The notes beneath the pieces are model-generated. The model made no database searches. It saw only the letters and a list, made by a program, of their open reading frames with translations, and was not told the DNA's origin. This document shows positions 37,521 through 49,340 of a stretch of DNA of 64,000 nt, in pieces. This DNA is from Plectrocnemia conspersa (Eukaryota > Arthropoda > Insecta > Trichoptera > Polycentropodidae): NCBI GenBank assembly GCA_009617715.1, contig VTFK01000090.1, positions 248,001 to 312,000 of the forward strand, written 5' to 3'. Every line of letters begins with the position of its first letter. Position 1 is the first letter of the stretch. The position numbers were made by a program, and so were the translations under genes.

Positions 37521-40500
37521 GCTAGTAAATATTATATGGCTTCCAAGACCTGCTTTTTTAACGTCGCCGTTTGGTAGCGGAATTTTAATTTCTGTATTCA
37601 TATGAAAATTTATATATTATATAAAATACACTGTTACCTAATTTTCCGGGTTTTAGTTACAGTCACACCTATTTGGCCCCATAACCCGAAAATCAAAAAA
37701 ATATACTACATTATACTCAATTTTTTATTATTAAATATATTTGCATCATTCAATTTGAGAAAATATTTTCATTTGTATTATGAATTACATTTTAAAACAC
37801 AAAGGTAATTACACAGTTTAATATATATATTCTCAATATTTTAAAATTGTATAAATCTCTGTTTTAAATAAAACCTGTTTTGCAAAAATGGTGGAAGAGT
37901 GCTTTCAAGTGTGCCATTTAAAATTTTTCCATGTCTGTGACGGAGATGGATTGTGGTAGTTAGTAATATTTCATACGCTCGAGCACAAATTTCGTCACAC
38001 TCTCAACGAACTTTATAAAGAGCGGGTTATAAGTTAAGATTTTTTAATTTCGTAAAGTTAAAATGTTTTTCTGACTGGTATTTTATTAGCTGAATATCTT
38101 CTCGGTTCTTTAAGTTATGGAATTCAAGTTGTCTAAGATGTATTACTACCGTTAAATTTTGTTACATGTATCGGGTTAAAAAGAGATTTGCTGATAACAT
38201 GATGCTGTTCCAGAATAATGATATTTTGTCTAGATAGATGAATTCATTAATTTTAACGTTACAATTTTGTATCGTATCAGTATTATTCCAATTATCTTCT
38301 TACTCTTTATTTTGCATGTACTTTCCAAATCAAGGTGCGTAGTATTGGCAATTACCAGATGATTTGGTTCAATTATTTCAATGAATTCGCTATCTTTGGT
38401 ATTCACCAGCTTACAATGTGCCGGTTCATTGTTTATTCATCTCGTTATGCAAGTCTCTTGAGATTTCTTCTTCTTTGAATTAGCTTTACAAAGGTATTTC
38501 TATCCTCTGAGATGGAGCATCCAAATATTGAAAGTTATATTTGATCATAAATATAAAATGTTTTGAGGTAAGGGTTAATTTTGGCTATATTTACAGGGAT
38601 TGATTATGTGTGATATAATTTATATTATTTTTTATGCAAGTATGCAACTAAAAATGTAATATTTGAATCGTTATAATAGGCTTAAAATTCTATCAATTAA
38701 TAGATGCTCATAGGATAATAAATTTATATTTTGTTGTCTTAACTGACGAAGCTCATCTGGATGTAATATATTTTTAGTTATAATGTAATATTATTAAACC
38801 TATCGTTCATCGCAGCATTAATTTTTATTTTGTTATTTAGAGTCGTTTAAAGGTTTATTTTATTTGTTTCAATTTATTTGTTAATTTTTTCAGCACCTTC
38901 ATTATATATATTTCCAAAATTTGTTTAATTAAAACTTCATAAGACATTTATTAATCCTATTATTACTTTAACAAAAATTTATTTTTAGGATTACAAAATT
39001 CACTATTTATTATGTCAATGTTAAGATTCGAACTACGAACATTTTTATGTTAAATACAATTTTTTTGATTTACTCCTTATATGAAGTAATATTAAAGATA
39101 TGAATAAAATAATTATGAGTTTCTACATTTTCAAAGTTCAGGTACAAATATGCCTTGACTTCTTTGAAAATCATGAAGTTAGGATTTTTTTCTTTAAAAA
39201 AATATCTCATTGCGCTTAAAATGATATCTAGGTAGTGCAATTATTATTTAATAAAATTGTTTTCACAAAATGTGCTTAACCACTCACCAATAAAATATGT
39301 TATCGGAGAATATTTTTAATATGCTCTGTTAGCATATTTTGTTGGTGCAAAATACATATGGTTACTATTGTTCAATATAACAATTCCCTATCATTGGTTT
39401 ACCACGACGATTCAATATATTATATAAATTATTTAAATATAAAATACTTGAATGGTAAATTAATATACAACCGTTATAACTTTTTATATGTATTGACTTT
39501 TATTCGGTCGCATTAAAATTTTAATATTTATGGTAACAAATGTAAAATTAAAATTGATTAAGATGAAACATATTTACAACTCATAGACAATCCTCTTTTT
39601 ACATGAATCAAGGAAATTGTATAGAACATAAAGCATAAATTAAAAATATAAGCTAAAATTACTTTAACATATTACAAGAATTACTTATTGCGGTCTTGAA
39701 AGCGATATTCAACAAAAAAAAGCACGTTATTCATAAGAAAAACCGCAGTGTTACTAGTGTTACATTAAATTGTAATCTAAACATTATTAAATACAAAGCG
39801 ATAGAAATAATATATAAAATACACCTTTCTATATTTACTTGTAAATATTTTTTAAATAAAATAATACTGCCATGAGAGATTAAAAATAAGAAACATCGTG
39901 TTGGTTTTTCCAAAAAGGTCTATGTAAATCCCTTAAAGTTAAATGTAATTTTTAAATGGGGCAATATATGTACATATATTAAAAAGACATGACATTTAAT
40001 GTATTTGTTTTTAAATTTTACAATTACATATTTATTAAAATAATATAAAAAAAGATTTGGCAAACTAATGGTAATTCAATTATTATAATTTAAAAAAACA
40101 ATCCTACTTGGCTGGAAAACTCTATACTTACCAGTTAATAACAAACAGAAAAACAACTTTTTAATATTTTGATTTAAATTTAAAATTAATATATTACGTA
40201 TGTGCATTGGACCATCGTAAATTTCGTCACTTTAAACATTTTAATGCGACTGTATTATAATACTTAAGATATGCGGTTAAATACAGATCATTTAAATCAC
40301 TTACAATGTTTGCTTAAAAAAATTAAAAATCGTTTTAGTATAACATCTCCGAAATACATATTTTATTACAAAGAAGTCATAAACTTTACTTTAAATTAAA
40401 AAATAAAATAATTTTGAACTAATGCTTTCGGCTTTTCTAACTAAAAAAGCAACTTATTAAAAATTTTTGTGTATTTTGGTTATAAAAAATAAAAAAAAGC

Positions 40501-41417
40501 CACAATTAAAAAATCAAAGCACTGCTTTATACACGCGTAAATTAGTGTTTTTAACTTTAACTATAGCTCAGGGACGACTAAAGTGCAGCATATGTATAAT
40601 ATAAAACCAAGATCTAATGAGCTTTTAAAACTTATTTAATAGCGAAGTTCACAATACTAAGATTTAATGTTACAATGGTAGATATTAATGTATTTTGTTT
40701 AATTAAAATATTTTACTATTGTTATCTCTAGGTGATATTTTAATATTTTTTGTGTCCCAAACCCCGATCCTGCTTAAGGAACACTGTATTAAAGGCATAA
40801 ATTACAATTAAGGTATCTCTAGATCCTTAATTAAGTTATTTAATTTAGATATATTAAAATTTAAAGTTTTAAAATATTTAATACTTCCTATTATATTATT
40901 TTTAATACCAACTAATCTGAATCTCTCATAATTTTTATGTGTTGAAAAAAAAGAACATTTTATTTAATAAAATAATATTTTAATGCATTATTGCTAAAGC
41001 AATTATGTGTTATTTTTACATTACACAGTCAGTGATAAATTGAAAATATTCATCATGTAATTGAAGTCGTTACCCGAATTTCATTGTAGCTTTAATGTAA
41101 CACCCTATTCCCTGACAAATCAGGCATCGACCCTAAAGGCGCGTACGTGCTTCGAAAATGAAAGTTTTGCTATTTATACCATATATTTTTTCCCTTCCTT
41201 TTCGCACAGCCATCTAAAACATTTGCTAATAACGCAAATTGATTGATTGCCCCCGCCGGATCCGTGATAGTAATTACAATAACAACCGAGCGAGAAGATA
41301 AACCGCGGACTAATGGACCCGCCAGACCTTTGGCCGCTATAATTTCAGAAAATTATGATTTATTCATTTGATGATAAGCCGCGAGCCTGAAACACAACCA
41401 AAGCGAGATGGGTTAAG
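37521..41417. other. Noncoding DNA; possible LINE endonuclease relic at 38050-38520
   Basis: On the minus strand at about 38300-38440, fragments such as KLVNTKDSEFIEIIEPNHLV recall the end of a jockey-type endonuclease domain, but the match is weak and the frame is soon broken. A balanced island lies at 41070-41417. The rest is A+T-rich. Confidence 0.35.
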
Positions 41418-41472
41418 CTCAAAGGACAAAGAGAGGGGACGCCTGGTGACGGTGAATGGAGTAATTCTTTAT
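41418..41472 (+). repeat. Paired 55-bp module, copy 1
   Basis: CTCAAAGGACAAAG, a 26-bp G-rich spacer and GGAGTAATTCTTTAT. The same two outer words at the same spacing recur at 42701-42755. Confidence 0.7.
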
Positions 41473-42700
41473 TATCCCTGTATAATGCGAAATGTATTCA
41501 AGCGATATAAAATTAAAATCGAGCAGTTTTGTACATTTACAAACAAAAATAATCACATTGCCTCTCGTCTGTGTATTATTAAAACGGTTATCTATATTTT
41601 GTAAGATTTGTATTTTATAATATTATATGATAAATTAGTGCAAATGTACTGCAATTTTTGGGAGGTTTAACTGTTCTAATTGAAATTGTTAAAACGCGAT
41701 AAGATTATTTTTACAAATATTTTAATAACGACTTAACTCAAATTCATCTTTAAGACAGTTAAAAACTATAAGCTAAAACTTATTGGTTGTTAAATACTTA
41801 TGCAATTCATTATTGATCTTTGACACATGCATAAAAAATACGACGAAAATAGCGACGAATAGAATTGTTGAACGTTATATGTTTTTTTATCAAGCAACTA
41901 CAATGGTTTTGTTTTTAAAAGTTAACTCAATAAACATACTGTAGCACAAATAAAATAGTACAATTTTATTATTAGGAATGATTAAATTTGTTTATTATTT
42001 TTTTATTATTTTATTTCACATTTAGTAAAAATCATGAAATAATTTAATTTTATGTAAATTAATAAATACACAATTAATATTTAAAAATATTAAAGATATA
42101 TAATGTTATATGAATATATTATCTTTTTCATGATAAATACACATAGAAAACCTTCGGTTAATTTATACTGATTTGTTTCACTCAATTAATTAGCACAAGT
42201 ATAGTTAAACCACAACATGCTCAATAACAATGAATGAAATTATAATAACATACAAGACGAACTAAGGGTGATGTTGCGTATTAAATAAATATAATTAATA
42301 TCAAATGTAACTTATGTTCATGAACTCTTATACTAGGAATTTTTCTAAACAAGAAGATGGTGGATCCCTAATATACAAGCATGTTTTCACATTTGAAATG
42401 CCGTTTTTGTTACTGAAACACAACAGTCTACGTAGCAAAAAATGGTTTTGGAACTGTTTTTATTATAAAAATATTTAAATGTGTTGTATATAATCTTAAT
42501 TCAATTATTGTTGAAGCTTTGATTTTAATTTTCACATCGTAAGATTTATCATTGCTATTTTGGTTATAAAATGTTATCTGTTACTAATCAATCGTGCTGG
42601 TTCAGTTCCAACCTATTCAATATAATTAATTATTATTAAATTATGATTAATTTGACGACAATCTACGCCGTAGGTACTCTACAAGGGGGGTAAGTTACAA
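41473..42700. other. A+T-rich noncoding stretch
   Basis: Lies between the two paired modules; no structure seen apart from a weak T-arm-like word near 42597. Confidence 0.5.
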
Positions 42701-42755
42701 CTCAAAGGACAAAGGTTTGGAGGGTGGGTGATGGCGGCTGGGAGTAATTCTTTAT
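42701..42755 (+). repeat. Paired 55-bp module, copy 2
   Basis: Exact 14-bp and 15-bp outer words with the same 26-bp spacing as copy 1, but a different G-rich spacer. It sits at the start of a G+C-richer island that extends to about 42990. Confidence 0.7.
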
Positions 42756-44172
42756 GGCGATCATCGCGAAAGATCCTTTGTGGCGGCCGATGGTGATGTT
42801 TTTTTCTCACTGAACGAACTTTGTGGCGGCGCACCATCATCGTTATTATGTGGCTAAAGTTGAAAATGGTGTCGCCAGTGGAAATGTGTAGATTGTACGT
42901 GCCGCGTTGGAGATTTGTGCACTCTGGTCGTGTTTTTTTATTACGTTTGGTTTTTGGTGTAACGTTTGGTATCGCGCCTAAGAGAAAAAATGTTTTTAGT
43001 ATATATGTATATAAGCATAAATGTGGTAACAGTTGATTGTATCAAAATGATAATATAAAATGATGGAACTAATAAGTTTTAAAAAAAAATATATCATGAT
43101 CAAATCTATTACATTTCTAAAAAAATTTGCACTATAAAACAGCTTTAAAATTATAATTTATTTAATGAAGTAGTTAGTTGTTAAGTAAAGTTATTCAATG
43201 GTGGTTTTCCAATTATAGAAAATACTTTTATATTTCAGTTGAAAATTTAAAATTTCTATAACTCTAATTGTTGTAATGTAACTCGTTTTTTATCCTCGTC
43301 AATTTAATAACTGGCTTTTTTCATTAAGTCCGACTCTCCAAATTTAAAATTAGGCTTCTTTATATGTATTTTTTATTGGTTAACAATAAATACTTCAATA
43401 ATATTGCTGGTAATACAATATATGATATGAAATTAATACACTTTGAAAAGTTCGCCCAACAAAATTATTACTAAATTGTTTTACCTCAAAGCCGGCTTAA
43501 TAAAGCACACTCGGTGGATTTTCTTCCAAGCGCCGTAAATATTATCAAGTTGTTAATTAAAGTTAATTGTCCGTTTTTGCTAAATAACCCCAGAGGTCTA
43601 ACGTTACACAGAAGGCCGGTTCTGTGGACTTAGGCCCGGAATATTTGCACATTAAAGGTTCGATCTTGGGCGACGGTTGTTGTTCGAGAGGTTCAACCCT
43701 TATACAGATATCTATCTATATCTTTGCCAAATCTGGCCTACCACAAACACTGACCGCAATATCCAACGTGTAATATAACACCGCAATTATTGAGATGTTC
43801 ATTAAATCAAAGTTGTGGGAATACAGGCGGAATTATTGGTTATTTAAATATTATATGAATTTAATAAAATATTATTTGATTATTTATTTTTAATATATTT
43901 ATCATACAAATCAATATTTTTAAAATGGTTTTTTAAATAAATATTCGATAAAAAAATATTGCAGTTTTACTTATTAGGACAGTATATTTACACTAAAAAT
44001 ACGGTTTTATGCAATTTTAATCCTATGTAAACTATATAGCGCACAGCTACATAATGGTTTGAATATCAAATTATTACCAATTATTACAGAAATGAGAACA
44101 TTAATGACAACTTAAAAAGTTGAATGTCTGGTATTCGTCCACTCATTAACTAATGAGAGTGAGGGGGCGACA
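42756..44172. other. Noncoding DNA with islands at 42756-42990 and 43490-43830
   Basis: Balanced composition with no convincing gene. GGCGGC-rich words follow the second module. The remainder is A+T-rich. Confidence 0.45.
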
Positions 44173-44200
44173 TTTGGTTAGTATAATGATACTAACCAAA
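44173..44200. other. Perfect 12-bp hairpin at the 5' junction of LINE copy 1
   Basis: TTTGGTTAGTAT and ATACTAACCAAA pair perfectly around an AATG loop. GTTAGTATAATGAT recurs at 44204. It lies just upstream of the truncated LINE, so it may be a by-product of the insertion. Confidence 0.75.
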
Positions 44201-44214
44201 TATGTTAGTATAAT

Positions 44215-46434
44215 GATTAGTTATGATATGGAACAAAATTTATAAGAATATAGTAGATTGTAAAAAAAAAAGTCAATATAATTTTAAAAAGGAATATCGT
44301 TACAACCCAAAACCGTGGTTTAATGATGATGTTAAAAATGCTATAAAGAAAAGAGATGAGTCATACAAAATTTTTCAAATATTAAAAACAGAACAAATAG
44401 AATATAAAGTCTTTAATGAAAAATGGAAAACATACACACAATGTAGAAATATGGCAGTCAAAGTATTAAGAATGGCTAAAAAGAAATGGTATGAAAAATT
44501 GATAGATGAAATACAAAATGATCCAAATAAGATGTGGAAATCAATAAAACAATTAATTAATCCAACTCAGAAAAACGACATAATAAAAATGGAAATTAAT
44601 GGAAATATATATCAAGATCCTTATATAATAGCAGAAAAAATGAATACATATTACATTGAGAGCATAGAAGAAATTGTGAATTCAATACCAAGGATTAGTT
44701 ATTTAGTACAATATAATAATAAAGCAATAATTGTAAAATTTAGTAAATTTAAATCAGTACCATTAGATGAAATTCATAACATAATATGTAAATTTAAAAA
44801 AAGGATCTAGTACTGACGAACTAGATAGAAATATAATTAAAGAAACATGGGAAATGATAGGAACTAAATTAAATTATTTAATAAATAAAGCACTCTCCTT
44901 AGGAGAAATGCCTGAAAATTTAAAGATTGCTACTATTGTACCTATACCTGAAATAAAAAACAGTAAAAAAGTTTAAGAAATGAGACCAATCAACATGCTA
45001 CCGTGTATAGAAAAAAAATTAGAAGAAGAGTAATCAAACAATTAAAGGAATTTATTACTTCTCAAAACATAATATGTGAACAACAATCGGGATTCAGAGA
45101 AAAGCATTCCACTGAAACTGAATTACAAGTAGTGATAAATGATTGGCTGTTGGCTAAATATACAAACAAAATCATTGGAGCAGTTTTCTTGGATTTCAAG
45201 AGAGCCTTCGAAACAATAGACAGAAAAATAATGTTAAAGAAATTGGAGAGTATAGGTATAAGTGATATAGTTTTAAGATGGTTTAATAATTACTTATATA
45301 AAAGAAAACAAAAAGTTAAAATAAATAATGTATATTCTGAAGAGAAATTAGTGTCTTATGGAGTACCAAAAGGGTCTAAATTGGGACCATTGTTATTTGT
45401 TTTGTATAATAATGATATAGTTAATAACGTGAAAAAATGTAAAATTCATCTATTTGCGGATGACACATTAATGTATTGCATAGGTGATAACATTAAAGAA
45501 ATTGTAAATAATTTAAATAATGAATTAGGTATATTAGAAATATGGTTAAAGAATAATGTACTTAAATTAAATGAGAATAAAACTAAATGTATGTTTATTA
45601 ATTATAAAAATGTGTTAAATAATAGTACCAAAATAGTAATAAATAACTCTAGTATAGAAATAGTGGATAATATAAAATATTTAGGAGTAATTGTTGATAC
45701 AAAATTAAATTTTAAAGAACATTGTAATTACATATTAAAAAAAATTAGTAGAAAAATAGGCTTATTATCTAGATTAAGAAATATATTAAGTATAAATACA
45801 AAAAAAATAATTAACAATAGTATAATATTGCCCCATTTTAATTATTGTGCAACACTATTAAATATGTTAAGTAAATTAGACAAACAAATGTTGCAAAAAT
45901 TACAAAATAGAGCAATGAGAGTAATCTTAAATAAAAATAGATTAACTAATTGTAAAAGTATGATTGATAGATTAGAATGGTTGAATGTTTAAGAAATATT
46001 GAGTATGAATGTTTTAGTATTTATATATAAGTTAGAAAATAATATGTTACCAGAATATTTTAATAAGTATTTAATAAGAAATAAAGATGTACATAAATAT
46101 AATACTAGAAATAGAGAAAATTTAAAGATAATTAAGTATAAGAAAACGAGAGTACGGCTAGGGGAATTATGTACGGAGGTTTTGATTTATATAATAGTCT
46201 TCCAAGAGAAATGAAACGGCAAAAAATATAACGGGTTTCATAAATGGAATAAAAAAACACCTTCGTACATATAGAAATAAATTATAATATTAAGACTTTA
46301 TTATTGTATATTTTTATTTTTTCTTTCTGTTATGTATTTTTTATATATTTTTATATTTGTTTACTAAATTTGTTAGATGTAAAGATTAGCTATTAAGCTA
46401 AATAAATTATTAAAATAATAATAATAATAATAAT
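44215..46434 (+). mobile_element. Non-LTR retrotransposon (CR1/jockey superfamily), copy 1, 5'-truncated
   Basis: The longest copy of a family with three members here. It starts in the linker after the missing endonuclease domain, continues through a full reverse transcriptase and C-terminal region, and ends in a short 3' UTR with TTAGCTATTAAGCTAAATAA and an (AAT)n tail. The 3' region is near-identical by eye to the copies at 54748-55903 and 63771-64000 on the other strand. No clear target duplication was found. Clade placement between CR1-like and jockey-like groups is unsettled. Confidence 0.93.
44223..46214 (+). pseudogene. LINE ORF2 reverse transcriptase pseudogene (copy 1)
   Basis: The protein would copy element RNA into DNA at a nicked target. 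The first frame (44223-44810) holds the linker, with NPKPWFNDDVKNAIKKRDES. A frameshift in the A-run at 44796-44802 leads to GSSTDELDRNIIKE. A TAA lies at 44974-44976 before MRPINMLPCIEK, and another frameshift lies near 45030. The main RT frame (45003-45992) has QSGFREKHSTETE, LDFKRAFETIDR, YGVPKGSKLGPLLF and the catalytic FADDT at 45453-45467. A TAA at 45990-45992 replaces the CAA seen in copy 2. The frame then resumes as EILSMNVLVFIYKLE and breaks at a two-base insertion near 46148. At least five lesions, so it is inactive. Confidence 0.92.
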
Positions 46435-48504
46435 TACATGAAAAATATTATTTAATATTTTTATTTTAAGATTTAAACTAACAGATAAAATACATTTTAT
46501 TATAAATAATAGTTCTTTGCAATTATTTTGAAGTCTATCTTAATTTTTTATTCTACCTATTTCTTAGTCCTATCACCCTAAACATTTCTTAAAGTGCTGA
46601 ACAATATACTTTTTATGTTCCTTTATTAAAATGTATCTTATAAATATCATAAAATATTTATAAATTTATTATACAATATATAGTTCCTATTAAGATTTGT
46701 GCAAGTATTGTTATTACCCATCCAATAAGTTTATTTTCTAAGAATAATGTAAATTTTTAGTTGATATATTATATATTTATATATACATATAAGTGTGTAA
46801 TTATAACATTTTTTGAATCACACCGTTTCTTTTAAATATTTATATTACATAAAGAAACATTGAATATTCAAAGCGTAGGCTTAATATCTTCAAATTGATA
46901 CGGTCGTATAAGTTCCAATAGAATGCTTGAACGGTTTCCCTCGCTATTCAATTGCGTGATTTATTGCCTTGATAGCAAAAAATATGTATTACATTTCAAA
47001 GTATGTTTACGCATTCATTTTAACCGGCAAAATCGATTTCAAATTCGAATAAAAAAACAGGAATGTCTGATGTATACTTTTTCCCTTCACAGCACGTAAA
47101 TTTTGTCGATATAAATCACGCGGAAACGATGTTCAAAGCGTTACAAAAATAAATGTTATAAACAAATTTTATTAGTGTAATAAAATATACAGTTCGTTTT
47201 CAGTATTATAATGTAATTTAATTACTTCTGAGTTATTATTTATGTTCAAGATGAAATAAGATAATGTTATAAAAATATTCAAAAACATAACTATGCTACT
47301 TAAACTGTAAATTTTGAAAACGCAAATCTAGAGATTTCATTACACGAGCAGAATAATGTGTTTTTAAATTGACATTTTAAAAAATATGCTTTATTTTGCT
47401 AAAAACATGTTTTTTAATATGAAAATTTATTGTAGTTAAAAAAATCTTTAGTTAAGAATTATCTGCGCACTGATGATATTCTGCGTATCTGAATATGTAC
47501 ACGTTGATTTTTTGAGCTTCTTGTTTATTTTGACTTAATATTACTTTAATTTGTAACATATTTTTGTATAAATATTACAATTAAAAAGTAGGCATACTTT
47601 TTTTGATAAGTTAAAAGTCTTAGCTCTTAAAAATTTATGAAGTTTAAGGTAATGCTATGTCTTAAAAAAATTGAAGCAAAATAATTTTAATGATGTTAAT
47701 GCAATAAAAGTAACGTTAAAGTAGAAAATCAGATTTAAACTTAAAGTCAAGCAAAGATAATTGGTAATAGGTGTGTTTGAGTAGTGTTCAATTATTGTTT
47801 TAACACCAGTTAACAATTATTTGCTTATTAAGTATTAAAAAGCTAAGCTTATTTTTCAATGGATTTAATAATTGTGACTACAAAACCCCAAACCACATCA
47901 GAAAAAACGACGTTTCTTTAAATTTATTTTAAAACAGCTATTCAAGAAAAATAGGATGTACGACTTTTTATTAAAATATATAAATTGTAAGTCTATCATA
48001 CATTTTTAACAGGTTTCGATAAAACTCCTCTCTTTGCCAGGCGCTGCAGATGTAAAAGTTTTACCCACCTACACAATTTATTTTATTTTAGGGGTCATTC
48101 TAACGTCCATCTCGAACAAACGAAAAGATAAATCAATACACTTCGAAAGCAAGGCTTCCATAGAAGTGAGATCTCGCGACGAAGTATTTAATAATTAAAC
48201 ATATTTTCTGGACCTCCTAATAGCACATATGTTCTGAAACATCAATCACTTATATGTACACTAACTACTATTTATGTGGAAAGGATGCGCGATATATAAT
48301 GTGTTCTACCTTGCCCATAATACTATTGTCTTTGACCCTTTTTCGTCATCTAGACCGTTTATTTTTATCTGTGATTTGACTGCGAACTGTCTGAAATCAG
48401 AATTATAAAAGATGAGACACTCAGTCACATAGACGCGGTGAGAAGCGCACCAAAGAGGACGCTTTGGAGTCATACAGACACGAGACACATCAGCGAATCG
48501 TTAA
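46435..48504. other. A+T-rich noncoding stretch with an island at 46900-47140
   Basis: No gene seen. The island has balanced composition and no ORF of note. Confidence 0.55.
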
Positions 48505-48705
48505 GCATCATCACAAGAACACATTACGGATCACAGCTGACAATAATGAAAATATTTAAGGTTATTTAATTGGGACGATACGAAGTCGCAACAGCAGAAA
48601 CTAATACGGAGACTCAGCGGATCGTCCAGAAAGTGCCACAAAAACACATCACGATGAATCCCAGTTCATCTACAGAGATCACAGCTGACAATAGTACAAC
48701 TCAAA
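48505..48705 (+). repeat. Dispersed repeat with TCACAGCTGACAATA core, copies 2 and 3
   Basis: The core occurs at 48530-48549 and again at 48678-48700. The second has the same upstream block (CCAGAA, AACACATCACGATGAATCC) as the copy at 37380-37520. Two partial units in tandem, 148 bp apart. Confidence 0.55.
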
Positions 48706-49051
48706 ATTTTACCGAGTCCTTCAATATGTGGTTATTAATATATTTTTATAATATATAATGTTATTTGAACTGTAAAGTCACAGAAATTCTGCCTCAAAAC
48801 TAGAAAGAACCATGCTAGAGAATTGATCTTGAGAGCAGAAAGGACAGTGAACTTATATTTATTGGCCTGATTCTTTTAGCTCTTAGCTTGCCGTTTCCCA
48901 TCATAAAATATTTCTTAGCAGGCCAACATTACAGTGGGCCCCCATTCCTTGGCCGGGCGTCTTCATTAAAGCATCCACCGCAAATGGGCTGACACCGAGT
49001 TTTCAACTTTGCCTGATCGAGCCCTATTTTAAGCATCCTTTAAAACCGTTC
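48706..49051 (-). other. Likely 3' untranslated region of the unidentified minus-strand exon
   Basis: Follows the stop codon of the exon at 49052-49340. An AATAAA on the minus strand at 48858-48863 lies 189 bp past the stop, a plausible polyadenylation signal. Confidence 0.4.
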
Positions 49052-49340
49052 TTAACGAGGCCTCTTTGAAGCTGCAGCTCTTATATCTGCATCCACGGAG
49101 TGATACTTCTCCATGAGGAATAGCCAGAAGTCTATTCCGCCATATATGGTATCTTCCGGAGTTAACTCATAACACATTTTAAGTTCAGATTGCATCCTAC
49201 AAAGTGAATCTGCATGAGGTAAGGCTCTTCTTAGAGGGTCAGCCAAGAGTCTGCACCACTTTGTCATTTTAAGAACGACGACCCCATTCGCTTTTAAATA
49301 GCACGTCGCCGTGAATCTGTGTCCTCGGATAATGTGCTTC
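49052..49340 (-). CDS. Terminal coding exon of an unidentified gene (or retrocopy fragment)
   Basis: On the minus strand ATGATTTAG precedes a 289-bp open frame, entered after one base (phase 2), of 95 residues and a TAA/TGA-free run to its own stop at 49052-49054. Without a splice, the ATG at 49267 would give 71 residues. The residues read as a globular protein: KHIIRGHRFTATCYLKANG, VVVLKMTKWCRLLADPL, CRMQSELKMCYELTPEDTIY, GGIDFWLFLMEKYHSVDAD and a basic end KRPR. There are no low-complexity runs, codon use is varied, and the G+C content is well above the flanks. A polyadenylation signal follows. I do not recognise the family. It might be the last exon of a host gene or a fragment of a mobile or viral gene; nothing around it decides this. 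Confidence 0.55.

Noticed and set aside
42597..42613. T-arm-like word CTGGTTCAGTTCCAACC
   Set aside because: No acceptor, D-arm or anticodon arm around it, so not a tRNA gene.
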